The notes: generated by a model from the sequence alone, not told the origin. DNA of 64,000 bases from Candidatus Electrothrix scaldis (GCA_033584155.1 CP138355.1:1506501-1570500); one strand, 5' to 3'. Positions 34,040 through 42,085 are shown, numbered from the stretch's first letter. Numbers and translations are program-made.

Positions 34040-37000
34040 ATGTTTTCCCCTTCCCTGGATACCTCTCTTGTCCGTATCCTGCTTGATGACCAGGATCCCC
34101 GTCATCCCCTCGGTGCGGGCTTTCTGGTCACGCCCAAGCATATCCTTACCTGTGCCCATGTGATCAATGCGGTCTTGGGCCGGGATGAGTACGCCGCTGA
34201 TCCTCCTGCTGCGGAGATATTTCTCGATTTTCCCCTTCTGCATAACCATGCCTTGCTCAGGGCAAAGGTGCTCCCGAGTTACTGGTTTCCTGTGGCTGAG
34301 GCGGCGGCTCGGCATGGGTTGGAAGATATTGCTGTCCTGGAATTATGTTCGGAAGCCCCTCTATCTGCCGAAGTTCGGCCTGCCCCTCTTGTCGTCTTTG
34401 ATGATTCTGCTTTTGCTGACTGCCGAGTAAGGTTGTTCGGTTTTTCCATTCCCGAAGGAACCTACGCCAATCTGGTGTTGCAGGGGAAGAATTCCCGAGG
34501 CATGGTGGAAATGCATCATCAGGGCAGTGGGCAGGTGATGCCGGGGTTCAGTGGCACTGCCGCCTGGGCAGTCAAGGAAAATGCTGTCTGCGGTATGGTC
34601 GTGGCCCGGAGGGGAGACCTCAATACCGCCTATATGATTCCGGCGAGCATTCTGCTCCGGGCTTTCCCGGAGATGGAGCAGCACAGCCGTCCGGCTAACC
34701 CCTATCGCGGTTTGGAGGCCTTCCGGGAAAAGGATGCGGCCCTCTATTTTGGCAGGGAGCAGACCATTGCGCGGCTGCGGCAGGTTGTTGCGGAGCAGCC
34801 TTTTGCAGCGGTAATCGGGGCCAGCGGGAGCGGCAAGTCCTCAGTGGTTTTTGCGGGCTTGATTCCGGCTCTACGGCACAATGGAGACTGGCTGTTTGCC
34901 CATTGCCGCCCCAAGAATCAGCCCTTGTACGAGCTGGCAGCCTGCCTGATTCCCTTGCTGTATGATGATCCCATCCTCCGCTCGGAGAAAATTGATGAAC
35001 TCAGGGGAAAACTGCACGCTGGCTCTGTCGGCTTGACCGGGATTATCCGCCAAATTTGCGAACAAAACAAAGGCCGGTATTTCCTGCTGATCATAGATCA
35101 GTTTGAAGAACTCTTTACCCTTAATCCAGATAAGGAGTTAATCCACCAGTATATCGATCTCCTGCTGGAATGTCTGAACACGGAGCATTTCACGGTTCTG
35201 TTCACCATGCGGGCGGATTTCTTTGCCGCTGCTGTCAGCCACCCTGCCCTTGCTCGGGCGCTGGACAGCTATGCGCCCATCATTCTCCCCCAGCTTGATG
35301 AACAGGGGCTGCGAGAGGCGGTTGAACAACCTGCCAATTCACTCAATGTCCGCTTTGAATCCGGCCTGACCGACCTGATTATCCGGGATGTGGGCCAGGA
35401 ACCGGGGAGCCTGCCTCTGCTGGAATTCTGCCTGACCCAGCTTTGGGAGCGGCAGGGGTTCCGGGAGATCAATCATGATGCCTATAAGGCCATCGGCGGG
35501 GTGCAGCAGGCCCTGGCCAATCATGCCGATGCGGTCTATGCGGAGTTTACGGCACAGGAGCGGGAACAGCTCCGGCATATATTTCTCCGGCTGGTCCGTC
35601 CGGGACAGGGCACCGAGGATACCCGACAGGTGGCGAGCCTGGAACAGATTCGGGCGGAAGATCGGGCCTTGGTCACCCGGCTGGCGGATAAACGACTGCT
35701 CGTGACCGGGCGGGATGAAGAGCGCGGGGAAGAGACTGTTGAGGTGGTTCATGAGGCGTTGATTCGGCGTTGGCAGACTCTGCGGCAATGGGTGGATGAG
35801 GAACGGGAATTTCTGGTTTGGCAGGAGAAGTTACGGGTGCTGCTGGGGCAGTGGGAGGAGAGCGAGAAGGATGATGGGGCGTTGTTGCGGGGTTTGCCGT
35901 TGGATCAGGCGTTGCGGTGGCGGGAGACGCATGAGGTTCACTTGGCGGATGGGGAGCAGGAGTTTATTAGAGCCAGTGGTCAACTGCGGGAGAAAGAGCA
36001 ACAAGCAAGGAAAAGGCGAGGGCAATATTTTGTTATCGGCTTGGTGGGTGCGGTTATCCTTGCTGTACTTGCCGGCCTGTTTGGATTGAAGGCGAGGCAG
36101 CAGCAGGTAATTGCTGAACGGAAGACCGTTGAGGTGGAAAAAGAGAAAGACAGAGCGGAACAGCAGACCCTTGTGGCAAACTATAACCTTGCCAAGGCGT
36201 TTGAAGAGAAGGCACTGACTGCTTTGAAGGCCGCCCAGGATGGAGGAGATACTGAGAAATATAAAAAAACGGTACTGTTTACCTCAGCAGCTCTGGGGCA
36301 GAAGATTGCGCAGCAACAATTTCCTCTGGAAATAAGTTCTATCGGGAAACTATTTTCAGCCGAGGTGTTTCATGGTGCGTTGACTGAGTTGTGGAGTTCT
36401 CCGACAATGAAGATAAGTCAAGTATGCGCATTATTTAGCCCTGACAATAGGTTACTTGCCTCTGCTGCTTTAGACAACAAAATTCGCCTATGGGACATAG
36501 CGTCAGGGAGCATAGTAAAAACCTTAGAGGCGTATCAGGGATTATCCAGCTTGTCATTCAATAGTGATGGCACATCAATAGCCTCTGGTTCCAAGGGTAA
36601 AGCGCAAATCTGGAATATCCATACCGGTAAGGAGGTTAAACGATTTGGAGATTATCCCGATAGTTTCGATAAAATCTATCTTAGTCCTGATGGTAGGTGG
36701 TTAATATCTTTTGATAGTAAGTATGGATTCGAAGGTATTTGGGATGTTGAAGCAGGGAAAAAAACTGATATCCTAGATAAATATAATTTTATCGACGATG
36801 CCTCTTTCAGTCCAGATGGCAAACTGTTGAGTTTGGCTACAGGAGACAAGGCTGTACGGCTGATAGATACTAAAAGCTGGGATGAAATAAAATCGTTTTA
36901 CGGGCACACTTCTTTGGTCACGAGTGTATCTTTCAGTCCAGATGGAAGGCGTTTAGTCTCTTATGGGCATGACGGAACATTAAGAATATGGGATGTCATA

Positions 37001-39205
37001 AGTGAAAGAGAGATCAGACTTCTAAAAGAACATGCCAGTGGTGATTTTTCTTTTACTCCGAACGGAAGAAAATTAGTGATCTGTGCTGATGAAAATTTCA
37101 TCCTGAATATTGAGTCCGGAAACAAGGTAAATATTTTAAACAATTACAAAGGGATTAATCAAGTTTCATTAAGCCCGGATGGAAGTCTTCTCTCTTCTCT
37201 TTCAGGTGGAAATGTGCGTATTTTTGATACGGAAAGCTGGAAAGAACTGACTGTAATCAAAGGCCATAGCAGTGATATCAGAGAGGTAGTTTTTAATCCA
37301 AACACAACAAACCTGCTCGTAGCCTCCGAGTATGACACTGTGCGAACTTGGAATATAGAATCTGGTGAAGAACAAGAAGTTCTTAAGAAACATTCTGATG
37401 AAATCAGGAGTACTTTTTTCAGTCATGACGGAAAATTTTCCGCATCAAAAGACTGGAGTCAGAATTCTATAAAAATTTTTAACGAAAAAAAAGTCGAGAT
37501 CGCCGCATTACAAGGAGGAGATTTTCCTGTTGCCTTCAGCTTTGATGGTAATCGGCTAGCTTCCGATTCTTCGAAAGATAACATAATTCGACTCTGGGAT
37601 ATTGGATCTGGAAAAGAATTATCTTCTTTTAAGGGCAATTACGGTAGGATTGAAAGTTTGTTATTCAGTAATGACGACAAATTACTGGCAACTGGTTTTA
37701 CAGACGGTACGGTTCGGCTGTGGGAGGTTGCGTCAGGAAAAATATTACATGTATTCAGAGGGCATAGTGGTTATGCTGAATATATTTCTTTTAGTCCAGA
37801 CGGTGAGCGTTTGGCTTCCGGTTCTTCAGTAGAAAGTATAATCAATCTCTGGGATACTAACTCGGGGAAAAGATTAGCTACCCTTAAAGATCAGGGAGGT
37901 GACATTAATAGTATTAATTTTAACTATAACGGAACGTTATTAGCTTCTGGTTCTCATAATGGTACGGTGAAGCTTTGGGATACGATAATGCATGATAATG
38001 AAACTAAATTATTAGAAGAAGAACGAGGATATAGGTACCAATTACCAAACAGTTCTTCCTGTTTTGGCAGTATATTGCGTGCATCTGGTTATGAAAACGG
38101 AACAATAGAAGTACGGAACATCAATACAGGGAAAAGTATTATATTGCAAGGCCATATTGGAAATGTAACGAGTGTATCCTTTAGCCTTGACGGAAAAAAA
38201 TTAGTTTCTGGATCTGATGACAAAACTGTGCGAGTTTGGGATATTGAAACTGGCCAAGAACTAACTGTTTTTAGAGGCCATGTTCAGCCTGTTACGAGTG
38301 CTTCTTTTAGTCCAGACGGTAAGTTGGCGGCATCAGGTGCTGGTTTTGGCTGGGGTTATCATGACGGTGAGGGAACGATTCGTCTTTGGAATGTTATGAG
38401 TGGAAAAGAGTTAGCCGTCCTGCATGGGCATTCCGAATCTGTCTGGAGTATCTCTTTCAGTCCTGATGGGAAGTTGTTGAGTTCCGGTTCAACGGATACT
38501 ACCATCCGAATTTGGAATATTAGAACAGGGAAAGAGTTGGCTATTTTTAAAGGGCATACGTATGCTGTTTACAGTGTTTCTTTTAGTCCAAATGGAAAAT
38601 TACTGGCATCTGGTTCTGGTTTTGGCCCTGATAGCGGTGACGGTTCGATCCGAATTTGGGATATTGAATCTAAAAAAGAAATAAAAATTCTGGAAGGACA
38701 TAGTTCTTCGGTCGGCAGCCTGTCATTTAGCCCTGATGGTAAAATATTGGCTTCCGGGTCAGGTGTTGGTTCTGAGGACGGAAGCGGAAGTGTACGGCTC
38801 TGGGATGTCGCTTCAGGAAAAGAAATGACTGTCTTAAAAGAATACAAAGATAATGCTGTATATTATGTATCCTTCAGTGCAGATGGGAAAAAGGTGATCG
38901 CAGGGTCCGATGATAATACATTACGGATGTGGGATGTTAGGCCCTATACACTTTTTACAAAGGAGCTTAAACCCACCCCGCTATACCGTACCTTTATCAA
39001 TGGAGTAAAATTTCTCTGGCAGTTAAAACTGGATGGACTTGAGTTTTTACCGGAGGACTATACGCCGATATTAACCTTATATGCACAAAACGGTTATAAT
39101 TTTCTTTATGACCCCAAATTCCGCCCCCTGCTCAATCCCCCACCACCCGGCCAAAGCAAATTCGACCAGGTGCTGGAATGGGCAGAGAAGCAGCAGGGAA
39201 GATAG
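34040..39205 (+). CDS. Trypsin-nSTAND NTPase-transmembrane-WD40 conflict protein
   Basis: 1721 residues. Residues 1-210: trypsin-like serine protease with His40 (TCAHV), Asp96 (LEDIAVLEL) and Ser171 (PGFSGTAAW), so an intact triad. Residues 220-640: nSTAND1 NTPase opening NPYRGLEAFREKDAALYFGR, Walker A GASGSGKSS (260-268), Walker B LLIIDQFEEL (349-358), and a C-terminal winged-helix-like part with VVHEALIRRWQTL. One membrane span at about 661-683, a short coiled coil, then about 20 WD40 blades (LWD/IWD endings) from about 790 to 1635, likely three propellers. The last 85 residues form a tail ending GQSKFDQVLEW plus seven residues. The N-terminal half is visibly GC-richer than the WD40 half. 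By family precedent WD40 senses a trigger, nSTAND oligomerises and the protease executes. Trypco1 precedes it; toxin-antitoxin cassettes follow. Confidence 0.9.
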   Translation: MFSPSLDTSLVRILLDDQDPRHPLGAGFLVTPKHILTCAHVINAVLGRDEYAADPPAAEIFLDFPLLHNHALLRAKVLPSYWFPVAEAAARHGLEDIAVLELCSEAPLSAEVRPAPLVVFDDSAFADCRVRLFGFSIPEGTYANLVLQGKNSRGMVEMHHQGSGQVMPGFSGTAAWAVKENAVCGMVVARRGDLNTAYMIPASILLRAFPEMEQHSRPANPYRGLEAFREKDAALYFGREQTIARLRQVVAEQPFAAVIGASGSGKSSVVFAGLIPALRHNGDWLFAHCRPKNQPLYELAACLIPLLYDDPILRSEKIDELRGKLHAGSVGLTGIIRQICEQNKGRYFLLIIDQFEELFTLNPDKELIHQYIDLLLECLNTEHFTVLFTMRADFFAAAVSHPALARALDSYAPIILPQLDEQGLREAVEQPANSLNVRFESGLTDLIIRDVGQEPGSLPLLEFCLTQLWERQGFREINHDAYKAIGGVQQALANHADAVYAEFTAQEREQLRHIFLRLVRPGQGTEDTRQVASLEQIRAEDRALVTRLADKRLLVTGRDEERGEETVEVVHEALIRRWQTLRQWVDEEREFLVWQEKLRVLLGQWEESEKDDGALLRGLPLDQALRWRETHEVHLADGEQEFIRASGQLREKEQQARKRRGQYFVIGLVGAVILAVLAGLFGLKARQQQVIAERKTVEVEKEKDRAEQQTLVANYNLAKAFEEKALTALKAAQDGGDTEKYKKTVLFTSAALGQKIAQQQFPLEISSIGKLFSAEVFHGALTELWSSPTMKISQVCALFSPDNRLLASAALDNKIRLWDIASGSIVKTLEAYQGLSSLSFNSDGTSIASGSKGKAQIWNIHTGKEVKRFGDYPDSFDKIYLSPDGRWLISFDSKYGFEGIWDVEAGKKTDILDKYNFIDDASFSPDGKLLSLATGDKAVRLIDTKSWDEIKSFYGHTSLVTSVSFSPDGRRLVSYGHDGTLRIWDVISEREIRLLKEHASGDFSFTPNGRKLVICADENFILNIESGNKVNILNNYKGINQVSLSPDGSLLSSLSGGNVRIFDTESWKELTVIKGHSSDIREVVFNPNTTNLLVASEYDTVRTWNIESGEEQEVLKKHSDEIRSTFFSHDGKFSASKDWSQNSIKIFNEKKVEIAALQGGDFPVAFSFDGNRLASDSSKDNIIRLWDIGSGKELSSFKGNYGRIESLLFSNDDKLLATGFTDGTVRLWEVASGKILHVFRGHSGYAEYISFSPDGERLASGSSVESIINLWDTNSGKRLATLKDQGGDINSINFNYNGTLLASGSHNGTVKLWDTIMHDNETKLLEEERGYRYQLPNSSSCFGSILRASGYENGTIEVRNINTGKSIILQGHIGNVTSVSFSLDGKKLVSGSDDKTVRVWDIETGQELTVFRGHVQPVTSASFSPDGKLAASGAGFGWGYHDGEGTIRLWNVMSGKELAVLHGHSESVWSISFSPDGKLLSSGSTDTTIRIWNIRTGKELAIFKGHTYAVYSVSFSPNGKLLASGSGFGPDSGDGSIRIWDIESKKEIKILEGHSSSVGSLSFSPDGKILASGSGVGSEDGSGSVRLWDVASGKEMTVLKEYKDNAVYYVSFSADGKKVIAGSDDNTLRMWDVRPYTLFTKELKPTPLYRTFINGVKFLWQLKLDGLEFLPEDYTPILTLYAQNGYNFLYDPKFRPLLNPPPPGQSKFDQVLEWAEKQQGR
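39140..39205 (+). repeat. Tail repeat copy A (native 3' end of the WD40 gene)
   Basis: The Pro-rich codons plus GQSKFDQVLEWAEKQQGR and stop. The core GCAAATTC(G)ACCAGGTG is shared with copies B, C and D downstream. Confidence 0.9.
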
Positions 39206-39225
39206 GGGCGTTTTGCGAAACGCCC
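39206..39225. other. Stem-loop just after the WD40 gene stop
   Basis: GGGCGTTT and AAACGCCC form a perfect 8-bp stem with a 4-nt loop directly after the stop codon. No T run follows, so it may limit 3' decay or act as a weak terminator. Confidence 0.5.
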
Positions 39226-39311
39226 TTACCGCCACCACGCCGTTCTTGCATCTTTGCATACTAGGCTGTATCGTAAAAAAGTGATCACAACAACATACCA
39301 AGCGTGCCGAA

Positions 39312-39611
39312 ATGAAATTAGACAAGAAAGCGTTACAGACCATTAAAGAGTACCTTATCGGTCAGCCGGTCAAAAAAGCCTATCTGTTCGGCTCCCATGC
39401 ACGGGGAACAGCCAATGCTGCCAGTGATATTGATATTATTGTGGAACTGGATCAGGCCAAACCCGTCGGACTCCATTTTGTCCGAATGAAACTCGAGTTG
39501 GAAAATCTCTTGCAGGCTAAAGTTGATCTGCTGTCCGAGAAGGGGATCTCAAAATATATCCGTCCGTACATTGAGAGCGACAAAACATTGATCTATGAAA
39601 AAGATACTTGA
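39312..39611 (+). CDS. mntA: MntA-type nucleotidyltransferase antitoxin
   Basis: A 99-residue minimal nucleotidyltransferase with the signature YLFGSHARGTANAASDIDII: the GSxxRG loop and the DxD metal pair. In MNT-HEPN systems this enzyme adenylylates and neutralises the HEPN RNase toxin. It overlaps the hepT start by 17 bp, the usual arrangement. It is the first gene of the first cassette, about 107 bp after tail copy A. Confidence 0.9.
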   Translation: MKLDKKALQTIKEYLIGQPVKKAYLFGSHARGTANAASDIDIIVELDQAKPVGLHFVRMKLELENLLQAKVDLLSEKGISKYIRPYIESDKTLIYEKDT

Positions 39612-39939
39612 TGACAAGGCGCGGTTACAGCATATCTTTGATGCAGTCCTTGAGATTGAAGAGTATATGAAGAATCATACGGAATCTGATTTCTTCAGTA
39701 ATTCGATGCTGCACTCAGCATGTATCCGACAACTGGAAATAATCGGCGAAGCGGCAGGCCGAATCTCCGAGGAAATCAGAGCGAAGTCAGCTGATACTTC
39801 GTGGAAGGAAATTATCGGTCTGAGGAATATCCTGATTCATGAGTATTTCGGTGTTGATCTGGATATTATCCGCGATATTATCTGGACGGATTTGCCGAAG
39901 CTAAAAAAAGAAGTCAAAGCACTGTTGGATGCAATGTAG
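39595..39939 (+). CDS. hepT: HepT-type HEPN toxin
   Basis: A 114-residue all-helical HEPN domain RNase. The catalytic motif Rx4HxY is intact in GLRNILIHEYFGVD, preceded by the family segment ACIRQLEIIGEAAGRIS. It is paired with the overlapping MntA gene, forming a complete type VII-like MNT-HEPN module. The stop is 25 bp before tail copy B. Nothing suggests decay. Confidence 0.9.
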   Translation: MKKILDDKARLQHIFDAVLEIEEYMKNHTESDFFSNSMLHSACIRQLEIIGEAAGRISEEIRAKSADTSWKEIIGLRNILIHEYFGVDLDIIRDIIWTDLPKLKKEVKALLDAM

Positions 39940-39963
39940 AATAAGAACGGAATAGTCGCCAGA

Positions 39964-40031
39964 TCCCCCCCCCAGGCCAAAGCAAATTCAACCAGGTGCT
40001 GGAATGGACCGAGAAGCAGCAGGGGAAGTGA
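39964..40031 (+). repeat. Tail repeat copy B
   Basis: Cytosine-rich start then a sequence that still reads in frame GQSKFNQVLEWTEKQQGK and TGA. Differs from copy A mostly at positions giving conservative or silent changes. No gene start precedes it in frame. Confidence 0.9.
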
Positions 40032-40123
40032 AGGAGGAAGATGATGAATACGCTTGTTTTTGATTGTCAAATTGTACATGCAATTTACTTGTCACGATAG
40101 TGTAACTGCACTACAATAAAGAT

Positions 40124-40393
40124 ATGCAATATGAATGGGACGAAGAAAAACGGCGCAGAAATATTGAAAAACACGGTGTTGATTTTACGGATATCATCCA
40201 GTTTCAATGGGATGATGCTCTCGAAGCTGTTGATGATCGCTTCGATTACGGAGAAGAGCGGATCAATGCGGTCGGTTTTCTCGGAACACGACTCGTTGTT
40301 GTAACGTATGTTGAACGGGGAGATCTCATTCGGGTGATCAGTCTACGCAAGGCGACGAAAACGGAGGAACGACTTTATCATGAGTACAGCTAA
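40124..40393 (+). CDS. brnT: BrnT-type RNase toxin
   Basis: An 89-residue BrnT toxin: MQYEWDEEKRRRNIEKHGVD is the family opening with the catalytic Lys/His region, followed by FGYEERI-like FDYGEERINAVG, LVVVTYVERGDLIRVISLRK and a terminal YHEYS. BrnT folds like a RelE-type ribonuclease and is neutralised by BrnA. It overlaps brnA by 14 bp. The upstream stretch has a short inverted repeat AGTG-TAACTG-CACT near 40100, a possible BrnA operator. Confidence 0.92.
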   Translation: MQYEWDEEKRRRNIEKHGVDFTDIIQFQWDDALEAVDDRFDYGEERINAVGFLGTRLVVVTYVERGDLIRVISLRKATKTEERLYHEYS

Positions 40394-40724
40394 ATACACA
40401 ACAGCCCAACTGAAAGAGATGAAATCGGAAACAGACTGGCAACGGGTTGACGCAATGAGCGATGAAAGCATTGCCCGAGCTGTAGAAACAGACCCGGATG
40501 CCAGACTTCTTGAAGCGGATGACTTTAAAAAAATGCGGCGCAGGGGACCGCAGAAAGCACCGCGTAAAGACCGTGTCACTATCCGACTTACCCCTGAGGT
40601 GCTTGCCTTTTTCAAAAATCAGGGCAAAGGCTGGCAGACCAAGATCAATGAAGTGCTGCAAAATTATGTGAATTCGCATAATGCTTCTTTGCAGCAAAAT
40701 CGGAGAAAACATGCTGACACATGA
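40380..40724 (+). CDS. brnA: BrnA-type antitoxin
   Basis: A 114-residue antitoxin. The C-terminal ribbon-helix-helix is the family signature: KDRVTIRLTPEVLAFFKNQG then WQTKINEVLQNYV. The N-terminal part includes DEDFKK-like EADDFKKMRRRGPQKAP. It binds the toxin and autoregulates the operon. It overlaps both the BrnT gene before it and the hybrid antitoxin gene after it. Confidence 0.92.
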   Translation: MSTAKYTTAQLKEMKSETDWQRVDAMSDESIARAVETDPDARLLEADDFKKMRRRGPQKAPRKDRVTIRLTPEVLAFFKNQGKGWQTKINEVLQNYVNSHNASLQQNRRKHADT

Positions 40725-40932
40725 GAAACTGAAAAAGAAAATGTTGAGTAACCCGGATGTGAAGGCGGAATACGATACCCTTGAAAAAGAGTTCACTCTT
40801 TTTGATGAGCTGCGGATTTCCGATGTCAGGGCATTAAAAGGAATGATCGCAAAACCTAAGAGATACATCTCAACAGAAGACATGAAGGATGCCGTACAGG
40901 AGCAGGGCGGCGGGAAAAGCAGAAGGGTTTGA
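40711..40932 (+). CDS. Small hybrid antitoxin-like protein, probably a remnant
   Basis: 73 residues from ATG 40711 inside the end of brnA. The first 35 residues (MLTHEKLKKKMLSNPDVKAEYDTLEKEF) match the N-terminal linker of HigA-type XRE antitoxins. The helix-turn-helix that should follow is missing. Instead the sequence continues ALKGMIAKPKRYISTEDMKDAV, which resembles the toxin-binding C-terminus of VapB/AbrB-type antitoxins. It looks like a deletion fusion of two antitoxin genes. It could still titrate a toxin elsewhere; no toxin is next to it. It ends 22 bp before tail copy C. Confidence 0.55.
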   Translation: MLTHEKLKKKMLSNPDVKAEYDTLEKEFTLFDELRISDVRALKGMIAKPKRYISTEDMKDAVQEQGGGKSRRV

Positions 40933-40954
40933 GTTGCTGGCAGCAGAGAGATAG

Positions 40955-41022
40955 CCCCCTCCCACGGCCAAAGCAAATTCGACCAGGTGCTGGAATGGGC
41001 GCAAAAGCAACAAGGGAAGTGA
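40955..41022 (+). repeat. Tail repeat copy C
   Basis: CCCCCTCCCACGG followed by an in-frame GQSKFDQVLEWAQKQQGK and TGA; a 35-bp stretch from GGCCAAAG to ATGGGC is identical to copy A. Confidence 0.9.
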
Positions 41023-41134
41023 ATAACAAGTCTTTCCTGACAAAACGAGGATAAAACCATTTCTTGCATCCTCGCCTGTCAGCGTGTATCTTTTATTTAT
41101 GCATCCCTTCAATACTCTGGAAAAATGGTGAACT

Positions 41135-41386
41135 ATGCCTACACTGAAAGCCTATGAAGAAGTGGTTGATTTCATCGCATCTGGAACAAGCCCTGACGCT
41201 GTCGCCGCCTTCAAACCCTCCGATGCCGTCAGAGAACGGGTAAGAGATCTCCTGTATTTTGAAAAGACAAGGGGGCTTACCCATGAAGAGACATCCGAAC
41301 TTGCTCATTATATGCAGCTTGAACATCTGATGCGACTGGCAAAGGCGCGGGCACGGAAATATGCCTCCGGCAGGCAGATACATTAA
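41135..41386 (+). CDS. Antitoxin-like partner of an HNH nuclease
   Basis: An 83-residue mostly helical protein: MPTLKAYEEVVDFIASGTSP at the start and GLTHEETSELAHYMQLEHLM followed by RLAKARAR. This type is regularly encoded next to small HNH endonucleases in cyanobacteria and Desulfobacterota, and here it overlaps the HNH gene by 26 bp. I infer an antitoxin or immunity role from this association; no biochemical function is known to me. Confidence 0.6.
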   Translation: MPTLKAYEEVVDFIASGTSPDAVAAFKPSDAVRERVRDLLYFEKTRGLTHEETSELAHYMQLEHLMRLAKARARKYASGRQIH

Positions 41387-41611
41387 TCCCGACCTACGGC
41401 AGTTTGTCGCGGAGCGGGCTGAATACCTCTGTGAATACTGCTTGATCCACGAAGACGACACCTACCTGGGCTGCCAAATAGAGCATATACCTCTATCGGT
41501 GAAGCGACAGTCAAAATTCTGCTGTTCAATACTGACGAAAAACTCCTTGAACGGGAATCACTGATGGAGATTGATAGATATCCTTCCTTGGCTGCAATGA
41601 AGATTCTGTAG
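41361..41611 (+). pseudogene. HNH endonuclease with internal deletion and frameshift
   Basis: Starts well as an HNH protein (INPDLRQFVAERAEYLCEYC, then LIHEDDTYLGCQIEHI, with the CxxC zinc pair and the first HNH-type His). Right after EHI the reading frame changes. In the next frame, from about 41487 to the TAG at 41609, the sequence matches the usual C-terminus (EATVKILLFNTDEKLLERES then EIDRYP). About 70 residues, including the remaining catalytic residues, are missing. The nuclease is inactive as written. The stop lies right at the start of tail copy D. Confidence 0.7.
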
Positions 41612-41612
41612 C

Positions 41613-41677
41613 CTCTCCCCGCCCAAAGCAAATTCGACCAGGTGCTGGAATGGGCCAAAAAACAACAGGAAAAATAA
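41613..41677 (+). repeat. Tail repeat copy D
   Basis: Last copy, reading in frame AQSKFDQVLEWAKKQQEK and TAA. Shares the central 30 bp with copy A. No further copy is seen downstream; the next 260 bp hold no gene I can support. Confidence 0.9.
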
Positions 41678-41938
41678 CCTTTTTCTTCAACTCCCCGTTA
41701 GACTGTTTCTCTTCTTACCCTCGGTTTAAATTTTTTTCTCCTGCAAAATGAATACGATTCACCAATAAATTTCATTCCTCCCAATCCTGGCGATACAATT
41801 TTCTGTTCTTCGGACAATTCACCCCTCATGAAAAACGCAGTAATTCTCGCCAACACCTCCTTGTTTTATTTTTTTCAAAACAGGTGCGCTTATTGCTAAT
41901 ATTAGTAATAGCTATCATTTGAAGAAAGGAGGAGTAAC

Positions 41939-42085
41939 ATGAAACGATTGGTATTGATTGTGATGGTCTGCATTTTTTCTTTTGTGCTCGCAAATGCCAG
42001 TGCCTTTGCCTGCACACGAAACATTGACGGGACGTGGAATTACTGTTGTCCCGGGCAGGTACAAAAAAACATCAAGGCGGATTAG
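41939..42085 (+). CDS. Small secreted cysteine-containing peptide
   Basis: A 48-codon gene with an excellent AAAGGAGGAG ribosome-binding site 5 bp before the ATG. The first 24 residues are a textbook signal peptide (KRLVLIVMVCIFSFVLANAS, cleavage after SAFA). The mature peptide is about 24 residues, starts with Cys and has CC in its middle (DGTWNYCCPGQ), so three Cys. The cleavage site is not a good lipobox (Phe at -2). Similar to no family I can name. A solitary gene downstream of the toxin-antitoxin array. It could be a bacteriocin-like or structural peptide, or the remnant of a longer secreted protein. Confidence 0.6.
   Translation: MKRLVLIVMVCIFSFVLANASAFACTRNIDGTWNYCCPGQVQKNIKAD

Noticed and set aside
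39140-41677. Integron (attC) array as explanation for the TA cassettes
   Set aside because: The repeated units lack the attC core sites and imperfect hairpin structure, and no tyrosine integrase gene is present; the repeats are the coding 3' end of a neighbour gene.
39140-41677. CRISPR-like array
   Set aside because: Only four repeats, spaced 600-1000 bp apart with genes between them; no cas genes.
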